Source: Cheilinus undulatus (lineage: Eukaryota > Chordata > Actinopteri > Labriformes > Labridae). From it: a DNA stretch of 64,000 nucleotides. Location of the stretch: contig NC_054867.1 of assembly GCF_018320785.1 (NCBI RefSeq), positions 27,779,855 through 27,843,854 on the forward strand. Direction: 5' to 3'. Every line of letters starts with the position of its first letter. Position 1 is the first letter of the stretch. The translations under genes were made by a program, and so were the position numbers. Below, one piece after another: positions 1 through 13,700 of this stretch. Under the pieces are notes generated by a model. That model was not told the DNA's origin. It saw only the letters and a list, made by a program, of their open reading frames with translations, and did no database searches.

Positions 1-1120
1 CAAACTTGTAAAAATATAAGTTTACTTTAAATGTTAGATCTTTTTATGGAGAATAAAAGGTCCAGAGTGATGTTCTCTTACCTTAATCATGGCAATGTTT
101 TGTAATCAAACAAAACCTTGGCCTCCACATGACTCAAAGAACTGCCAAATCCCAGCTGACTATAGACATTTCAATGAATATTTAAATTATGTAAAGCCAA
201 ACAAATTGTTGAGAAATCTTAATATCAATTTCCAAAGTTGTTGCATGTGAAACTGATAAGAAACAAAGGCAAAATAATAAATAGGTTGTTGAAGGTCCTA
301 AATTATTATTCTAACAGTTTTTGGTGAGTCTTTGTTTTTCAAGCTTCATACTGAACAACTTGTAAAAAAGTTAAAGCTGGGACTGGGTTTTCATTTCATA
401 AATATCTTGCTTTTCATTTGATGCAAATAGAAGCTTATTGCTGCCACTTTTATGTCTCTGATTCTGATGTTTTGTACATGCATGCATCCTCTCAATGCCT
501 TTTATCTTTGGATACTGCACCACAGGACACTTAGGTTTATAACCGATCCTAAATCCTCATCATTGAATTCTGTATAGTCCGGTTGGTTGGCCTTCATTGG
601 TCACATGCAGGCTAAATCATTGGCATATACTTATTTATAAGGCTGCACTTGAACTGCTTTCATCAAACTTATGTGACTTCATTGATGTGAAAAGTGCTGG
701 AAGCTAGTTTTCACTCTGTCACATTACTTATTTTTGCTCTGTTCCCAAAACCCACATTGATAAGGGTAAAAGGAGTTTCAGTTATGCTGCTCCTGCAGAC
801 TGCTAAAGGAGACCTTATGTCTTCAGGAGATGGCCTCTTTAAATCTTCTTAAAAGTAGATTGAAGTCATTAGAGGAAGGTTGTAGGAGGCAGAGTAAAGA
901 AGGTTGTAGATGTTTTGACTAATGACTTTCTGCTCTAACCTTGCAAAGCAGATGGATATGCCCGTTTCCTTGTTTTTCACAGGTGAATCCATCTTGCAAA
1001 GCTCCCATCTGAACTGTTTAGGCCCTGTTAGAAAGTGACAGGACCAATCAGCAACTAGGGGCAGTACTTTCAGGCGCAGCGGGGTCCAGAGGTAAACAAG
1101 CAGCAGCAAGAGCTGGCGCA
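1..1120. other. Non-coding sequence left of espl1
   Basis: No exon, RNA gene or intact repeat recognised. Short open frames here lack splice context and known motifs. A CCAAT box (about 1042-1046) precedes the helicase-like fragment at 1124. Confidence 0.5.
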
Positions 1121-1123
1121 GTT

Positions 1124-1243
1124 ATGGAGGAAGAGATTAGCATGGATGCTGCTAAAGCGCCAGTTTTATCAGAACTTGACATTTCCTTGTTAAAAGAAAA
1201 ACTAAGAACAGCAGTGAGTAGTTTTCTTTCCAAAAACAACTAA
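1124..1243 (+). pseudogene. Short fragment resembling the N-terminus of a repeated RecQ-like helicase ORF
   Basis: The open frame starts ATGG with good Kozak context, encodes MEEEISMDAAK... LLKEKLRTAVSSFLSKNN and stops at TAA (1241-1243). The end resembles the segment just before the ATP-binding motif of helicase-like ORFs repeated in fish genomes (LKxEQRxALxxFLxGxD), but the Walker motif that should follow is absent. A GTGAGT at 1214 could alternatively make it a 30-codon first exon. Classified from remembered similarity only. Confidence 0.3.
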
Positions 1244-1446
1244 AGTTGAGTGCTTACATGTCTATAGTCACAATGTTTCGCTTTAGTCCTCAGTAGCTGC
1301 ACATGCGCAGCTCAGTAGAGGCTACATCACGTGTTTTGTTGCTCTTATTGGCCCGTAGAGATGTGACGGACAGAATTCATCCAATCACACTCCGAGTTTT
1401 CTTCAACGCCTCTACCTTTTCTCAAACGTTTTCTATTGAAGCTTTC

Positions 1447-1477
1447 CCAGATGGATGTGTGAAACAAATCCATCTGG
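1447..1477. repeat. Perfect 10-bp inverted repeat (hairpin)
   Basis: CCAGATGGAT (1447-1456) pairs exactly with ATCCATCTGG (1468-1477) across an 11-nt loop. It lies between the helicase-like fragment and a LINE end, so it is probably part of a mobile element. Confidence 0.6.
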
Positions 1478-1554
1478 CGTGTCATGTTATTTCTGCTCTG
1501 TGACTAAGGAAATATTTTTTTCTGTGACTAGTTGCTCTGTTTTTATGTCTGTCT

Positions 1555-1650
1555 TTGTTAATTGTGCTGCTGCCCGTCTTGGCCAGGACACTCTTGTAAA
1601 TGAGATTCTTTATCTCAATGACACTTTCCTGGTTAAATAAATAAAAATAA
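1555..1650 (+). mobile_element. 3' end of a fish LINE (CR1/L2-like), truncated
   Basis: The text runs from CTGCTGCCCGTCTTGGCCAG to GAGATTCTTTATCTCAATG, then CCTGGTTAAATAAATAAAA, a tail I associate with 5'-truncated fish non-LTR elements. The same motif occurs on the opposite strand at about 11.01-11.11 kb. No reverse-transcriptase sequence remains here. Confidence 0.5.
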
Positions 1651-1789
1651 CAAATTATCTTAATTGTGCTTTACAGCACATGGTTTTTATACCTATAACA
1701 AATTATATATAAATTTCACACTTGCAACCAACTTTAATTATAAAATAATCTCTGCTTAAACTCAAACACTGGCAGCCTGTGAGAGCACC

Positions 1790-1795
1790 TTTATT
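1790..1795 (-). terminator. espl1: Candidate poly(A) signal of espl1
   Basis: AATAAA on the minus strand, about 270 nt past the separase stop codon. It is the clearest canonical hexamer before the LINE remnant at 1.55-1.65 kb, but the sequence is AT-rich and chance hexamers are frequent. Confidence 0.45.
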
Positions 1796-2065
1796 CACAA
1801 TGTTTTTAAATCAACACATTAAAAGTGTATTAAAGGATTCAGAAATATTAAAAAATATTCTAAATATAAAAATGCCACTTTCAAATTGAAAAACTGGTAT
1901 AAATAAATGTAATCAGCAAATTAATCTTATAAAAAGTTGCAAACACAAGGGCGAAAAATTCAAGTTAAAAACAAGTTCACCAGATTTTGTGCTGAAATTA
2001 AATGATTGATTCTGCAGAAATAGTTTACATCCTGTTTCCAGCAAACTTTGGCTTTCCAGAGGGAT

Positions 2066-4774
2066 TTACACCAGGTGGATCGGTAAGCCATAGATAACAG
2101 GTGCAGCTCCAATGAGGTGTTTGAGGTGTGTAGCCTGACGTGACGGGCCCATATGATCCAGGAGGGGTGCTCCGGAGCCAGCAGAGAACCAGGACTCCAG
2201 CAAAGCTTTGGTGAAGCGATCAATGTCTCGATCCGTCACGTCCCATAGGTTTCCTAAAACAAAAGGGCTAAGGAGGAGATAAAGAAAGTCAAGACACAGA
2301 CATACAGGAAAGTTAAAAAAGAAAAAAAAGTATCTATTAATATTGCTTGCTCTGCCTTAATGGCTCCCTTAAGATAACTGCCAACACTTCATGGATGTGC
2401 CACTTTAAAAAATTCATATACCGTATCAGGACCAACCTGACTGATTTAAAGAAGCAGAGAAACATATCTCACCATCCTGCTATGAGGTAGTTGAGGATTA
2501 TGCCTTGTCCTTCCTGATCCCCACGCACTGCTAGAGCAGCACTACTGCAGCCAAAAAGCAGAGCAGCTGCTCTCATCTGCCGTTTCAGGACTGCTTGACT
2601 GTCAAGGAAGCGTGCTCCTGCACCATGACCCACAAAACTGGAAAAGCCGAAGAAAAGGAGGACAAAGGCAGAGAGGACAGAATTGGTCAGCATATCAAAG
2701 GGCTTAATAAGAACAATAGTTTCATCATTGTTGTTCATCATTATGTTGCATATTCTTCAATGTAAACCATTTTATCTGAAAAAAATCTCATGGAAACTAG
2801 TAGTGATTTAATTTAAGTGTAAAGCCCACACTTACGTTATTTACTATGAAGACAGACTAAGACAACAAGCAAATATATCATTATTCCCACTTTATTATTA
2901 TTATTATTCTATTATATTTTCAGCGATATAATTAATTTAAGCAGTCCTCATCTAACATCATACTTAAGACCATCAGACTCACATGTACAGATCCTTGGTT
3001 GCAACAGCTTCTTCCAGCTGACCTGAGTCAGGGGCAACTCCACATACACCCTCCCAATCCAGTTTGCTTTAACAAAACAGTGATGTTGTAAAACACAAAG
3101 CATGGCAGTGACAGAAAAAAAATATGATTGTTGTGCACACTTGACTCACCTGCTGAACCATTCCTTAAATTGATCCTGAGAGTTCTTCAAATTGGCATCA
3201 GGATCCAGCACGTAATACACCTGCTTTTTGTCCACACCATACTTCAGGATGGACTTAGAGTCGGTCTAAAAAGGAAAATTTAAGCAAGAGTTGCAGTAGC
3301 TACCAAATTAATTCTGCATTTCAGGCAGACTGGCACAGTAAAGTGTGAGTTACATCTCACCTCTCTCTGAATGCTAAGTCCAATAAGAGAGTGCAGAGAA
3401 GGCATTCTGCTGACAGAGCCAGATCTCAGGATGGAGATGCTCTCCCAGGGCAATTTCTGAAGGTACTGCAAACAAAAAAATACAGAAGCTGGTACTCAAG
3501 AACAATGGCTCCAACCTTACAAATCAATAGCTCACTGTTACAGTACCTCTGAGTCATTTCTCTTACAAAAAGCTCATCAATGTACAAATCAGAAAATTTG
3601 ATTTTTGGAAATTTAGGCATTAAGTATAAACAATGAAACCAACCTTGTCCAGAATAAGAACCACATGACCTTTGGGCTCATCCCTATCAGCAAGCTGGGA
3701 CACAGATGTATGCAGAAGCTGGTCACTATCACCATCCCACTGTGGAGAAACTCCCAGAGCAAACTGGTTCAGGTCATCTTTTGAGAGCACAGGAGAGGCC
3801 GAGAGCACAGTCTGAAACACATGAGACAAGTGTGGGTCATTTGTTTCATTTACAATCAGATTTTATGGTAAAGCTCTCTTTTGCAAAACCGAAACATCCC
3901 TTACCTTCAGCATCTCCTCACTGACAGTCACACCTCTAGCAGACAGCGTTTTGCAAAGGTGTCCCGTTTGTTTGGAGAGCTCAGCATCTGATGAAAGGGG
4001 TAGAAGAAAGCTCTTCCAACATCCCAACAGGGCCTCCATCTCCTTTAGCAGGAACTGCAAGAAAGGCAGGATGTTTCGTTTCAGTTTTACACAACATATC
4101 CTCACCAAAGAATAATGGTGATTGTGACACTGATTGAGAATACCCAGCAGTACCTCTGGTTTTCACTTCTTACCTCAACTCTTGAGTCAAGTGCCCTGCG
4201 ACCCTCCCACCACTTGGCTTTCTCAGAAACGCAGCTCACAATCTTCTGTTCTACCTGAATACTGTCTATTTCTTGCACCAACCAACTAATGGGGCGCTGA
4301 ATAACACAAAGAGAAAGGATTGCATTATGTGTCTTTATGATATATCCTTAAACACAAGAAATGACAAAGTCTAACCAAAATTAACATTGCTTTTATACAT
4401 TTTTAAATCCAAAAAGTTTCTTATTAGCAGAACCCAATTTTAAAAAATAGGGCATGATTACTAAAAAATGAAAAGACAAGAGTAAACATATTGACATTTT
4501 ATTCAACTAGGCTACTTGATAATGCTAGTAATAGATGGAATTCTTAAAGCGTGGTAGCATTTCCAAGTCACTCTTCAAGTAGTATGCATTCCCTGCCATC
4601 TAGTTCCAAACTCGTGGCCGAAATTCTCTATTTTTCAACCTCTCACCTGCTGTTTAGAGGTGGGGATGTGTACTGTGACAGGGGGCGATCCCTTTTCAAG
4701 GCGTGACAGTATGATGCTGTCACCCATCTCACCGGGTTTGACTCTAAGCACAGACATCACACACACTGCCACTC
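2066..4774 (-). other. espl1: Separase C-terminal protease domain exons
   Basis: These nine exons encode about residues 1758-2167. The catalytic dyad is visible: His2050 in [12 protein letters not shown] and Cys2076 in [14 protein letters not shown], 26 residues apart, the same spacing as I recall for human His2003/Cys2029. Upstream are LPWESISIL and YYVLDP; downstream are [14 protein letters not shown] and [13 protein letters not shown] before TAA at 2066-2068. The penultimate and last exons join only if the acceptor at 2268-2269 is used, which restores [11 protein letters not shown]. Nothing in the domain is missing or frameshifted, so the enzyme should be active. Confidence 0.95.
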
Positions 4775-7700
4775 CTGTAAAGGCAAGAGGAGGAAATGCA
4801 AAAGAGAGCATATCACAATTCTTTTCCAGAGCACAAAGCATCAAGTTGCTTTCCCTTAACGTAAGGTAAAGGTTGTTCAAATAAAAAATAATGCTGACAC
4901 ACCATGTTGCATTTCTACCAGTGATGAATGCGTTACCTGGGGGGAGGTGTTGGATTTGTTGCATGAAGTCTTGACAGTGGCTCTTGGGGAAAGCAGAAGA
5001 ATCCACAGTTGGGAAGGTGAAGATTTTCTCCAACTGTAACAGCCTCTCTTCAGCAGAGTTCTTGGTCCTGCATGGACTGTGTTCATCTAGACTCAGAGAT
5101 TCCAGCTTTTCTGCCAGCTCACCAGTTGTCTTTCTCAACTTTCTGTTAACATGTGAAACCAAAAATGTACATTGAGTTTAAGACATTCTATTTTCAACAT
5201 TTCTCAGTGTGTGTGCAAAGCAGAGATGCACAAGCTGTAAAATCAGGGCTGATACTGATGCAAGTAACATCTAATAATTACCAATGTTCTTTTAGCACAA
5301 CTGTACTTTAAATGAGCTGTGAGATTTGTTATATCTAAATTGTGCAGCTTATCTTAAAATGTAATTGGAGCATAGGGGTGTGCGATAGGATGATCTTAGA
5401 TCTTGAAGACCTAATGTATTGACAATCTGCTAAAGCACAGAAATCACCATATTGCATGCTTGATGCTCCCTCACCCCTCCCCTTCTTCTTCTTAATGGCT
5501 CAAGCTGAAAGTAAGCCATAACATTCAGGTCTTAAAATTGCTTGAAATAGCGTTAACTGCCCCATATGAAACTCACACACGGTTTTCTAAAAAAAAAATA
5601 TCCATGTGCAGAATCTGCACTAAGAAACAAACTTTTTGACAATCTCAAGAGACTGCAACCCTAATAGTCTACTGAGAGTCAAACAGGGGAGAGATTTGAC
5701 ACACAACAGTAAGCGTAGGTGAGGGATCCTGTTTTATACAGTAATATTAATAATAATAATAATAACAGTTGATAGTTTTCTGCTGTCTTGGCGTTTTTGC
5801 CTCACTAAGAACAGCCTCTTCATCCTTTCACGCAAGGATTACCTGGAAGGATAACTGCATAATGAGTGAAACTTTCTAACATCAGAGTTTGTTTGGGTTT
5901 TCTTTTGTTTAATTCTTTTTTTTTCCAAATGGAGGGAGGAGGAGGTGATGTCTGGACCAAAAAGGTTTTAAACACTGAAACCAATGAGGTCAGTCCTTTT
6001 TTTACATATAGGGCTCTCTGCTTGAGGTGATTTGATCCTGCAGCTCTATCTCTGTTCTCTTTTTCTCAGAGTGCAGCAGGCAGGTGATGTCACCGCTTTA
6101 TGCTCTTTTATAAATATTTTCTAGACCTCTTTATGAATAAAAATCAAGATTACAGTAAGAATAACATAAGGTAATATCAATACAGAAGTACATGGTGCAG
6201 AAATTAATCTCATTGAAGGGTGTTTTAATTTGCTCGTTTTGTAATTTTACTGTCATATAATTTATTGTAAACATAGGGTTGCCTATCTGTAGCTGCTGCT
6301 GTAGCGATTTTGCTTAAAGTCAACACGATTTAATAAACATAAAAGCAGACACACAAATCCTAATTCTAAAGTGGTTGAAAAAGCACAAATTGGCTCCATA
6401 AAATTGATCAGAATTTGGATAAGAAACATTTAGTGCTTAAATATTCAGAAGAAAACCTCCAGATTCCCCTGACCTGATGGTGAAAACAATAAATGACCTG
6501 TGTAAATATTTCATGTACTAACCATCTAAATAGACTTTGCTTGTAAATACAATTGTGCATTTTAAAAATTCTATTGGAATTTTTTTCCTGTTCGTACAAA
6601 TTAGCCTCATACTCAAAATGGAAAATAAATGTGGTAAAATCGAGATAGTGATTTGGCCATAAAACAACTGTGAGATGATTTTTTTTTCCATATTGCCCAC
6701 CCCTGCTGGAAGATGTCATACAAACTGCATGTTGTGGATTATTCCCATACTGTCAATATCTTTAGCAGTCTATTAAAAAAAAAAATCAGACTCTGTAACA
6801 CATGACCTCTTCTGCCTCATAACAACTCATTCTCTGATGCACCAGTGCATCTCCAATACAAAGGGTTCCTATAGACAAATTCTGCTTTGTTGACACTATT
6901 CAAAGAGCTTACTTGAGACCATTGGCCAAATGCCTGATTGTGCGATGGCGGCCTGTGATTCCCAAGGACTGAGTGTGCAGCATCGCAGTAGTTACAGGGT
7001 CCTGCTGTCCCATGGTCAAGGCAAGAAGAGAACTGAGTGTGGTAAAGATGGTTGGGGAGGGGAAGTGCTGAAGGGACAGCCAGGCTGATCGAAGCAGAGC
7101 TTGAACATCTTCCAGGGAAAGATCATCTGAAGAGGGAGATGAATTAAAACATATCACCAGACAGGCCATTTTACTCCTATTTGAGAGTGAATTTTACACA
7201 CAAAAAAAAGAAATCTAGTACAAAAGTAAGCAACTGTCCCTGCCGTAGTGTAAAGCTTCACCTGGCCTGGTGTCAGAATGAGGTAGGTGTGTTTGTGGAT
7301 CTTCTCTCAGGGGACCTCTGCTCCTTAGCACAGAAAGGTCGTCTCTCTCCAGATCACAACAAATGTCCCGCCGCAGCACCTCAATCAAAATGTCTTCAAA
7401 GAGTACAGAAAGGGGTTATGATCAGGTCTTTATCATGTTCTTGCATTATGTGAAAAATTTAATGCGGTTTTTGGCTATTCCTTGTTGTTTTTCTACCGTC
7501 AAAAGTTCCCAAAATAAATTGATTTTTCAAGCATGTTTTTGTATTCTGAAACTATAAAATGTGTGGAATTTCAAAATTCAAATTTCATAATTTACATGAG
7601 GGTTTTCATGTCTAAAAATATTTACCAGTATCTTTATCTAAAACAGGATTTTCTTCAGTGTCTGATATCCTCAGCTGCTCAATGCTTATGTCCAGAACTT

Positions 7701-10700
7701 CAGTGGTTTCCTCATCAACTGCCCTAATTTTGTCAGGCTCTTCCAATAAGTCCACCTCTGGTCTGGACAGTTCCCGTCTGGTTCTTCCTCTTCTTGTTGA
7801 GGCCGACTGGCAGACCAGTGCATAGTCATCTTCAGAGGAGGAGATCCGAGCAACTGCAGAGCTCCTCTTACCCTTTGTCTGCCTCTTGGGTGGGACCTTC
7901 TCTGCAGGTGGATCTGAGGATGTTTTGCTGCTTTGAGTGGCTCTTCTTGCTGTTGTTCGCTTTTTAGGGGCATCATTTATTTCTTTGTGCTCTGCCTGGT
8001 TATTTGTCTCTGTGTCGCTTTCATCACTAAACTCCACCTGTAATTACATATTAAAAGCTACTTTTCATACAAAAACAAAAATACTTCATGTTTTTAAAAT
8101 GTTATTTAAATGTTCACCTTATAGCGTGACTTCTTTGTACGTCTCGGTGCAGCAGGCACAGGCTGGGCTTTGTCCTGAACTGGTGACAACTCTTCATACA
8201 CTTGAAACTGCAGTTTTGAGGCAGTCTTCGGCGCTTTCTGCACTGTAGCAGGGGCTTTCACTCTTTGAACCGGAGTACAGGCCAAAGTGGGTACCACTGT
8301 GTTGAAGTCAAAAGAGCCGAGGTTCCCGACAGAGGGCTTTGACTTTACCGTCACCGGTGTCATGGGAACCAGTCCCTTTCCTTTGGTGGAGGAACTTGTC
8401 ACTTGAATCTTGGGCTTGTCGACCTTCACCTTCCTTGCCTCTTTGTTTTTCTCGGGAATACCTTGTTTTTTTATCATGTCTTTTGGCTTCTTAATGCAGG
8501 ATGAAGAGGGTGCAGTTTTCACTTCTGATTTCAGGTCCTTCTCCATTTTTGGAGCATTCCAGGTCCAAACATTCGAGAAAAGCTCCTCTGGGGTACAGCC
8601 CTTTTTGGCAGCCAAGGTAACCAATGATACTACAGCTTTGGCCGCCAGTAGCCCTGCTCTTACAGGTCTAAGCTCAGGAGAGAGTGTGGAATCAACAAAT
8701 ACTAAACCAGCCTCCAGAATTTTCCATATACTCCCAATCTTGTTGAGCCCTGGCGTCAGCCAAGACAGGGCCATGCACAGATACACTCTGCCCACTATGT
8801 CCTGCATCAGAGAGGGTTTATGGAGGCCACAATGAGGGTAAAGTTTAGCCAGTTTTTGTCCAAGTTTGGCAGAGATACTCTTACAGCGGGCTAAAGTTGC
8901 CCAATGAAGTTTCAAGCTTACTCTAGCTTCATTTGGATCCTGATGCAGAATCAGATCTGCCTGTATGGCTGCCCAAAGAGCAGTGGCACGACCCAGGCTG
9001 GGCTCAGAGCAACAGTGGCACTTACAGTCTGAGTCATGCTCCAGGGAGGAGAGCCAGCAGCGTGGCTTAGTTTTGAGCGGTGGGGAGCTGGCCTGATCCC
9101 TTACTATCAGTTCTTTGGGAATCCACCTGGTGCTGAGGATGCCCTTATCTTCATCATCCTCTATGGCAGGAAGTGGAGACTCTGATTTCTTTACTGGGCG
9201 ACCTTTTCTAGGTTTGATTTTTACTTCCGAATTCTGCACCTGATCAGAAAAATCTGAGAAATAGAGACAAAAACAATCTATTTAGAAGCAAGTCAGACTG
9301 GAGTAGGGTCGGGCTTAATTTTTTTGGCCTGTTATAAGCTCTATGAACAGTAGTAAATTGTAAACATATCTAGAAAGTGTTTTATTTGAATTATTACCAT
9401 GAAAAGCAATATTTTGAAAAACAATAGAATTATATGACCAGATCTAAACAGTACATATTTACCAAAGCTTAAGAAAAAATAACCAAATCAGTGTCTCACA
9501 ATATTTGAACAGGTGGAGGTATGCTTTTCACAAACCTGTGCACAGCTCCAGAAGGTTTCTGACTTTATCTAAATCAATTCCACTTTCCTCTTTTTCCCCG
9601 TGCATCAGCTCCAACTCAGCTTTCATCACCAGCAGCTCAACACATCTAAAAAAGGCAAAAAGTAAGATAAAAATAAGAAAGATTGGGTGTGAACAGGTTG
9701 TGATTTCTTAGCAAGTTTGGCATCAACACTACAGAGAATACTAGCTGAAAATAGTCAGCTAAAGGTGGATCTGCAATTTCCTTTTTTTGTTTAAACCAAC
9801 TTTACTTCTTACACCAAACCTACCACAGTGCTCATGTACTCACTGACTGAGTGCTTGCAGCTTGATGGCCAGTTTTAGAGCTTCCAGACACTGTAGCCTT
9901 GCATCATTGATGGCCCCACAGCTGCTCCTCACAGACACATACCTTTTGGAGCATTTTAACAACTCTGACAGTAGCTGCCACTTCAGCACCAGGTTATCGC
10001 CTAGTCACAGACCAAAGAAGAGTGATTAAACATGACGCACAGCACTGAAAGACATCTATGAAGCATCGAAAGCTTTAATTTTAATGCGATTCTTAAATAC
10101 CTTGGTCAATGAAGCGTGTTTCTAATTTGCCGCTGTTTGTCCCATAAAGGCCTTTTCCCACTAAAGTCACCAGCAGGCTGCAGAGAAGCTTCAGGCTCTC
10201 ATACAAGGCAGTGTCTGGGTTGTTTATACCTGAGACAACATCACAGGTGCTTAGATACAACTAAACTTTTCTTAAACAATATCAAAATGCGAAATTGAGA
10301 AAGAAAAACATCAGGTTGTATTGTTTAACAAATGCCTCAGCTGACCATGCTGTGTAATCTGGCTTCGCTGTGCTTGTGGCAGTACAATCGTATCCAAACT
10401 CAGATAGGAGCTGCAGGTCTGGAGTGCTCGAACACGCAGCAGATACCAACTCTTTGACTGCCTCTGCTCGTTCACTTCTTTAAGCACCTTACACAGATAA
10501 GGCACCCCGAGATTCACCTGTTGTATAGTCAAACAACATTTAAGTAAAAGAAACATCTACTCAAGGTTAAAAAGAAAAAAGAGAAAGTTACTTACCTGTC
10601 CTGTGTTGTAGTAGTATTGTGCTTTCAACAGAACCGTCAGCATAGAGAGAGAAGAAGGCCCATCAGAAGTGGACTCTGAGGTAAGAAATTTCTCTGCTTG

Positions 10701-13700
10701 CTCCAGCTGGGCCTAAAAATGGTTTGAAGATTAGTGATATCTTACATTTACATACAGCTGCCAAGTTTTGGTTAGCATGGTTGAAAATGTAACACCAGAA
10801 ATACATTACCAAGGCCAACTCAGGGGTACCCATATCCAGGAGGATGATAACTGACTGACAGAGGGAGCTGGCACATCCATGGGCATCAGAAATTTGTTGT
10901 AGAAGTCTGATTGAAAGTTGGTATGCTTCTAATGCCTTCAAGGGCTACATAGGAGACAGAAGTGATAAAAAATTGCAAATGCCATAACTAATGTGAACAT
11001 TTGTTATAACAATTTTATTGATTTAACCCTTTTTTAAACAGGTAAATTTCTATTGAGATACAGACATCTCTTTTACAAGGGAGTCCTGGCCAGGACAACA
11101 GCATGAGAAGTTCCACACATAACAGGCCATAACAAACAAAGGCTTTATCAATAACAAATCTGCATTCAGCAGTAAAACATGTGCATGCACTGGTCAAATG
11201 TCCCTAAATTCTGGTTTTAAAATCTCCCAAACAATTACAACACTCATGTTTAAGGCAACTCTGTAGTTTAGACCACGATGATGAGCATAAACATTAAAAG
11301 CTCTAAAGGATTTTCATACATGATGAATCCACGATAAGGAAGCTTACAGTGACTAACAGTTTTAGGAGTCAGTAGAGAACATAAATAAGGAGGTAGTTCC
11401 TGTAAATGGTCTTTTAAAGAGAGATTCACTATTATGCCATGATGAATGCCAAAACCAAGACCAGCAACAAGTTGAAAGGCTGCATGGTACAAAGGATAAA
11501 AATATATGTGTTCCCTTTTGAACAACTTAACACTTAAGTCATTTCCCTTCTAGTCTTAACTAGAGCTATAACACAAGTCTTTACTTTATGTAATTCTTAG
11601 TTAACTCTACAACAGAGGCAGCGTTAACCGTAAATTCTCCGTCCTTGATAGATTTTTTGAAGGATGATGGAGAATTTTGAAGGCTTTAAGTCATTTTGAC
11701 TAACTGGAAAGATGAGGAGGAGTCAGCGTTTCAACACATGGACACAGACAGATGCGTAGACCTTTTCCATTTTGCACACATGGACTATCAAGGAGGTTAT
11801 TTAATCTATTAAAAATTCTTGTAGCCAGTGGGCTCAATCACTGTCTTTGACACCATAGATTAGTTAAAGCGCATCGGACTGCCTGCTGACAGCGCACTGA
11901 GAAGCTGTCTTAGTACGTAACGGAGGGATACAGGTCTGCATCTTGTTATCGGCTATGGTCCTCAAACTACAACATCTTGACATTAAAAATATTCTTAAAA
12001 CTTTAAGTGATGTCTTAAAGGCGCAGTTCATAGTTGCTTGAAGACAGGGATTGTGCTTCACCATCACTGTAAAAAATTACATGAGGAGTATATGCTGTGC
12101 TGCTGTGTTCATCTTTCTCTCAATGCCATTAAAAATGCTTAACCTCAAAGACTTTTCTTTAAATATTAGTTGGGAAAGGGTGCTTCATAGATTTAAATGA
12201 CAGAAAACAAAAAAGTCCAGCGCAACCTCTGCTCCACGAGGTTATGATTTTGACCACAGTCAGTGTGTTACCTTTCCCATGAGCTTGAAGAGGGCTGCAG
12301 TCACAGCGATAGAGCTGCAGGTCTGCTTGGGGTTTCTGACAGAAGGCAGAGCATTACTTTGCAGAAGAGCAGACCATTCATCCAGAGCTCTTTCCAAAGG
12401 CTTGGACAACTCTTTAAAGAAAACAGAAATCAATTTTAAGTTTGATGTATTCAACATACCAGGATATGATGTATAGCAATCATATGACACAGGTGTCTAA
12501 CATTAACTGGATAAATAAAAAAAAGACGTAATCATATGTGAAAAAATTGCATTCTCACTGTTCTCTGCAGCAAGGTTGAAGTGCAGTCCTTCATAGACCA
12601 GAGAGCTGTCTTCCGCCTTCTGCTTGTCCTCATAGTCAAAATCATTAGTTCCTATTGGATTGGATAAACTTTGCATTTGCTCACGTAGCCCCTGCTGTTT
12701 TATGTCTCTCTTAACCGCCTGGTGAAAAACAAACTTGTCATTAGTCATCTAAATTAAAGTTTTCATTAATTTAAGGCGAATAAAATAAATACATTTAACT
12801 ATATATATGATACCCTGACTGGAGGAATGAAGCTCACCTCCTGGAGATTCTTCTCAAGAGTGCAGATATAGAGCCAAAGTGAAGCATGGGCCTTGTCATC
12901 CTTCAGCTGATCAGCATTTTCAGGAGTCTCTGGTTCTTCTTCCAAGAGCCGCAAAGCTTCAAGGGTAAAATCAACTGGCGTACTGTGTAGGAAAATTAAA
13001 AAATTCAAAACTAGAGCAGCAGACTGCTGAAAATTTGCACTTAGAAGGGATCATTGTGTACAGCTTGCTGTATCATCTGCTTAAATGTTTCCAAGCACAG
13101 AGTCTGATCCATACAAATAAACACATTTGTGTCAGTGAACAATGCTTGAAACTCAAATACAGCTCCTACCAGTCCGTCTGTTCACTGAAATCCTTGTAGC
13201 ACACAACTTGGGCCATTTCATAAAGAAAGACAGCACGTAGGTGGGTGTAGGAGCTCTCCTCATGGCAGATATCCAACAGATCACACAGCGTGTTGTAACG
13301 CTCCTGGGCAGTATCTTCTGCCACCCCCTTGTAGGCACGCAGTTCCTCCTCCAAAAGGCAAAGCATGACTGACTCATCAGGGACATCAGCACCAAAACCA
13401 TCATGCAAAGTCCTGTTTTTGAATGGGATGAACCAAATGCTGAGATGACCCTTTATTCTACTTTTTTGAAAAAACAATAAAGGAGCATGCTTTTTGATAT
13501 TGCCTATACCTGAGACGGATGTCCTCGTCAGAGTTTCGAGCTGCATCCATCTTTGTTTTCACCCACAGAGAGACTGGTTCAGCCATGTGAGAAGTGATTT
13601 TGTCCCCCAGAGCTTTCAGCCACAAGATGACCCAGTCCAGTGCTCGCTCCAGTTGTCCTGCACGGCGAGACGTCTGCACGGCCAGCATGAAGAGTCGACT

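Noticed and set aside
4635..5162. A 175-codon uninterrupted minus frame across 4635-5162
   Set aside because: It reads through an intron; splice sites at 4937 and 4774 and family alignment show two exons instead.
8410..8835. 141-codon plus-strand frame opposite separase
   Set aside because: It is the antisense shadow of the large separase exon 9253-8118.
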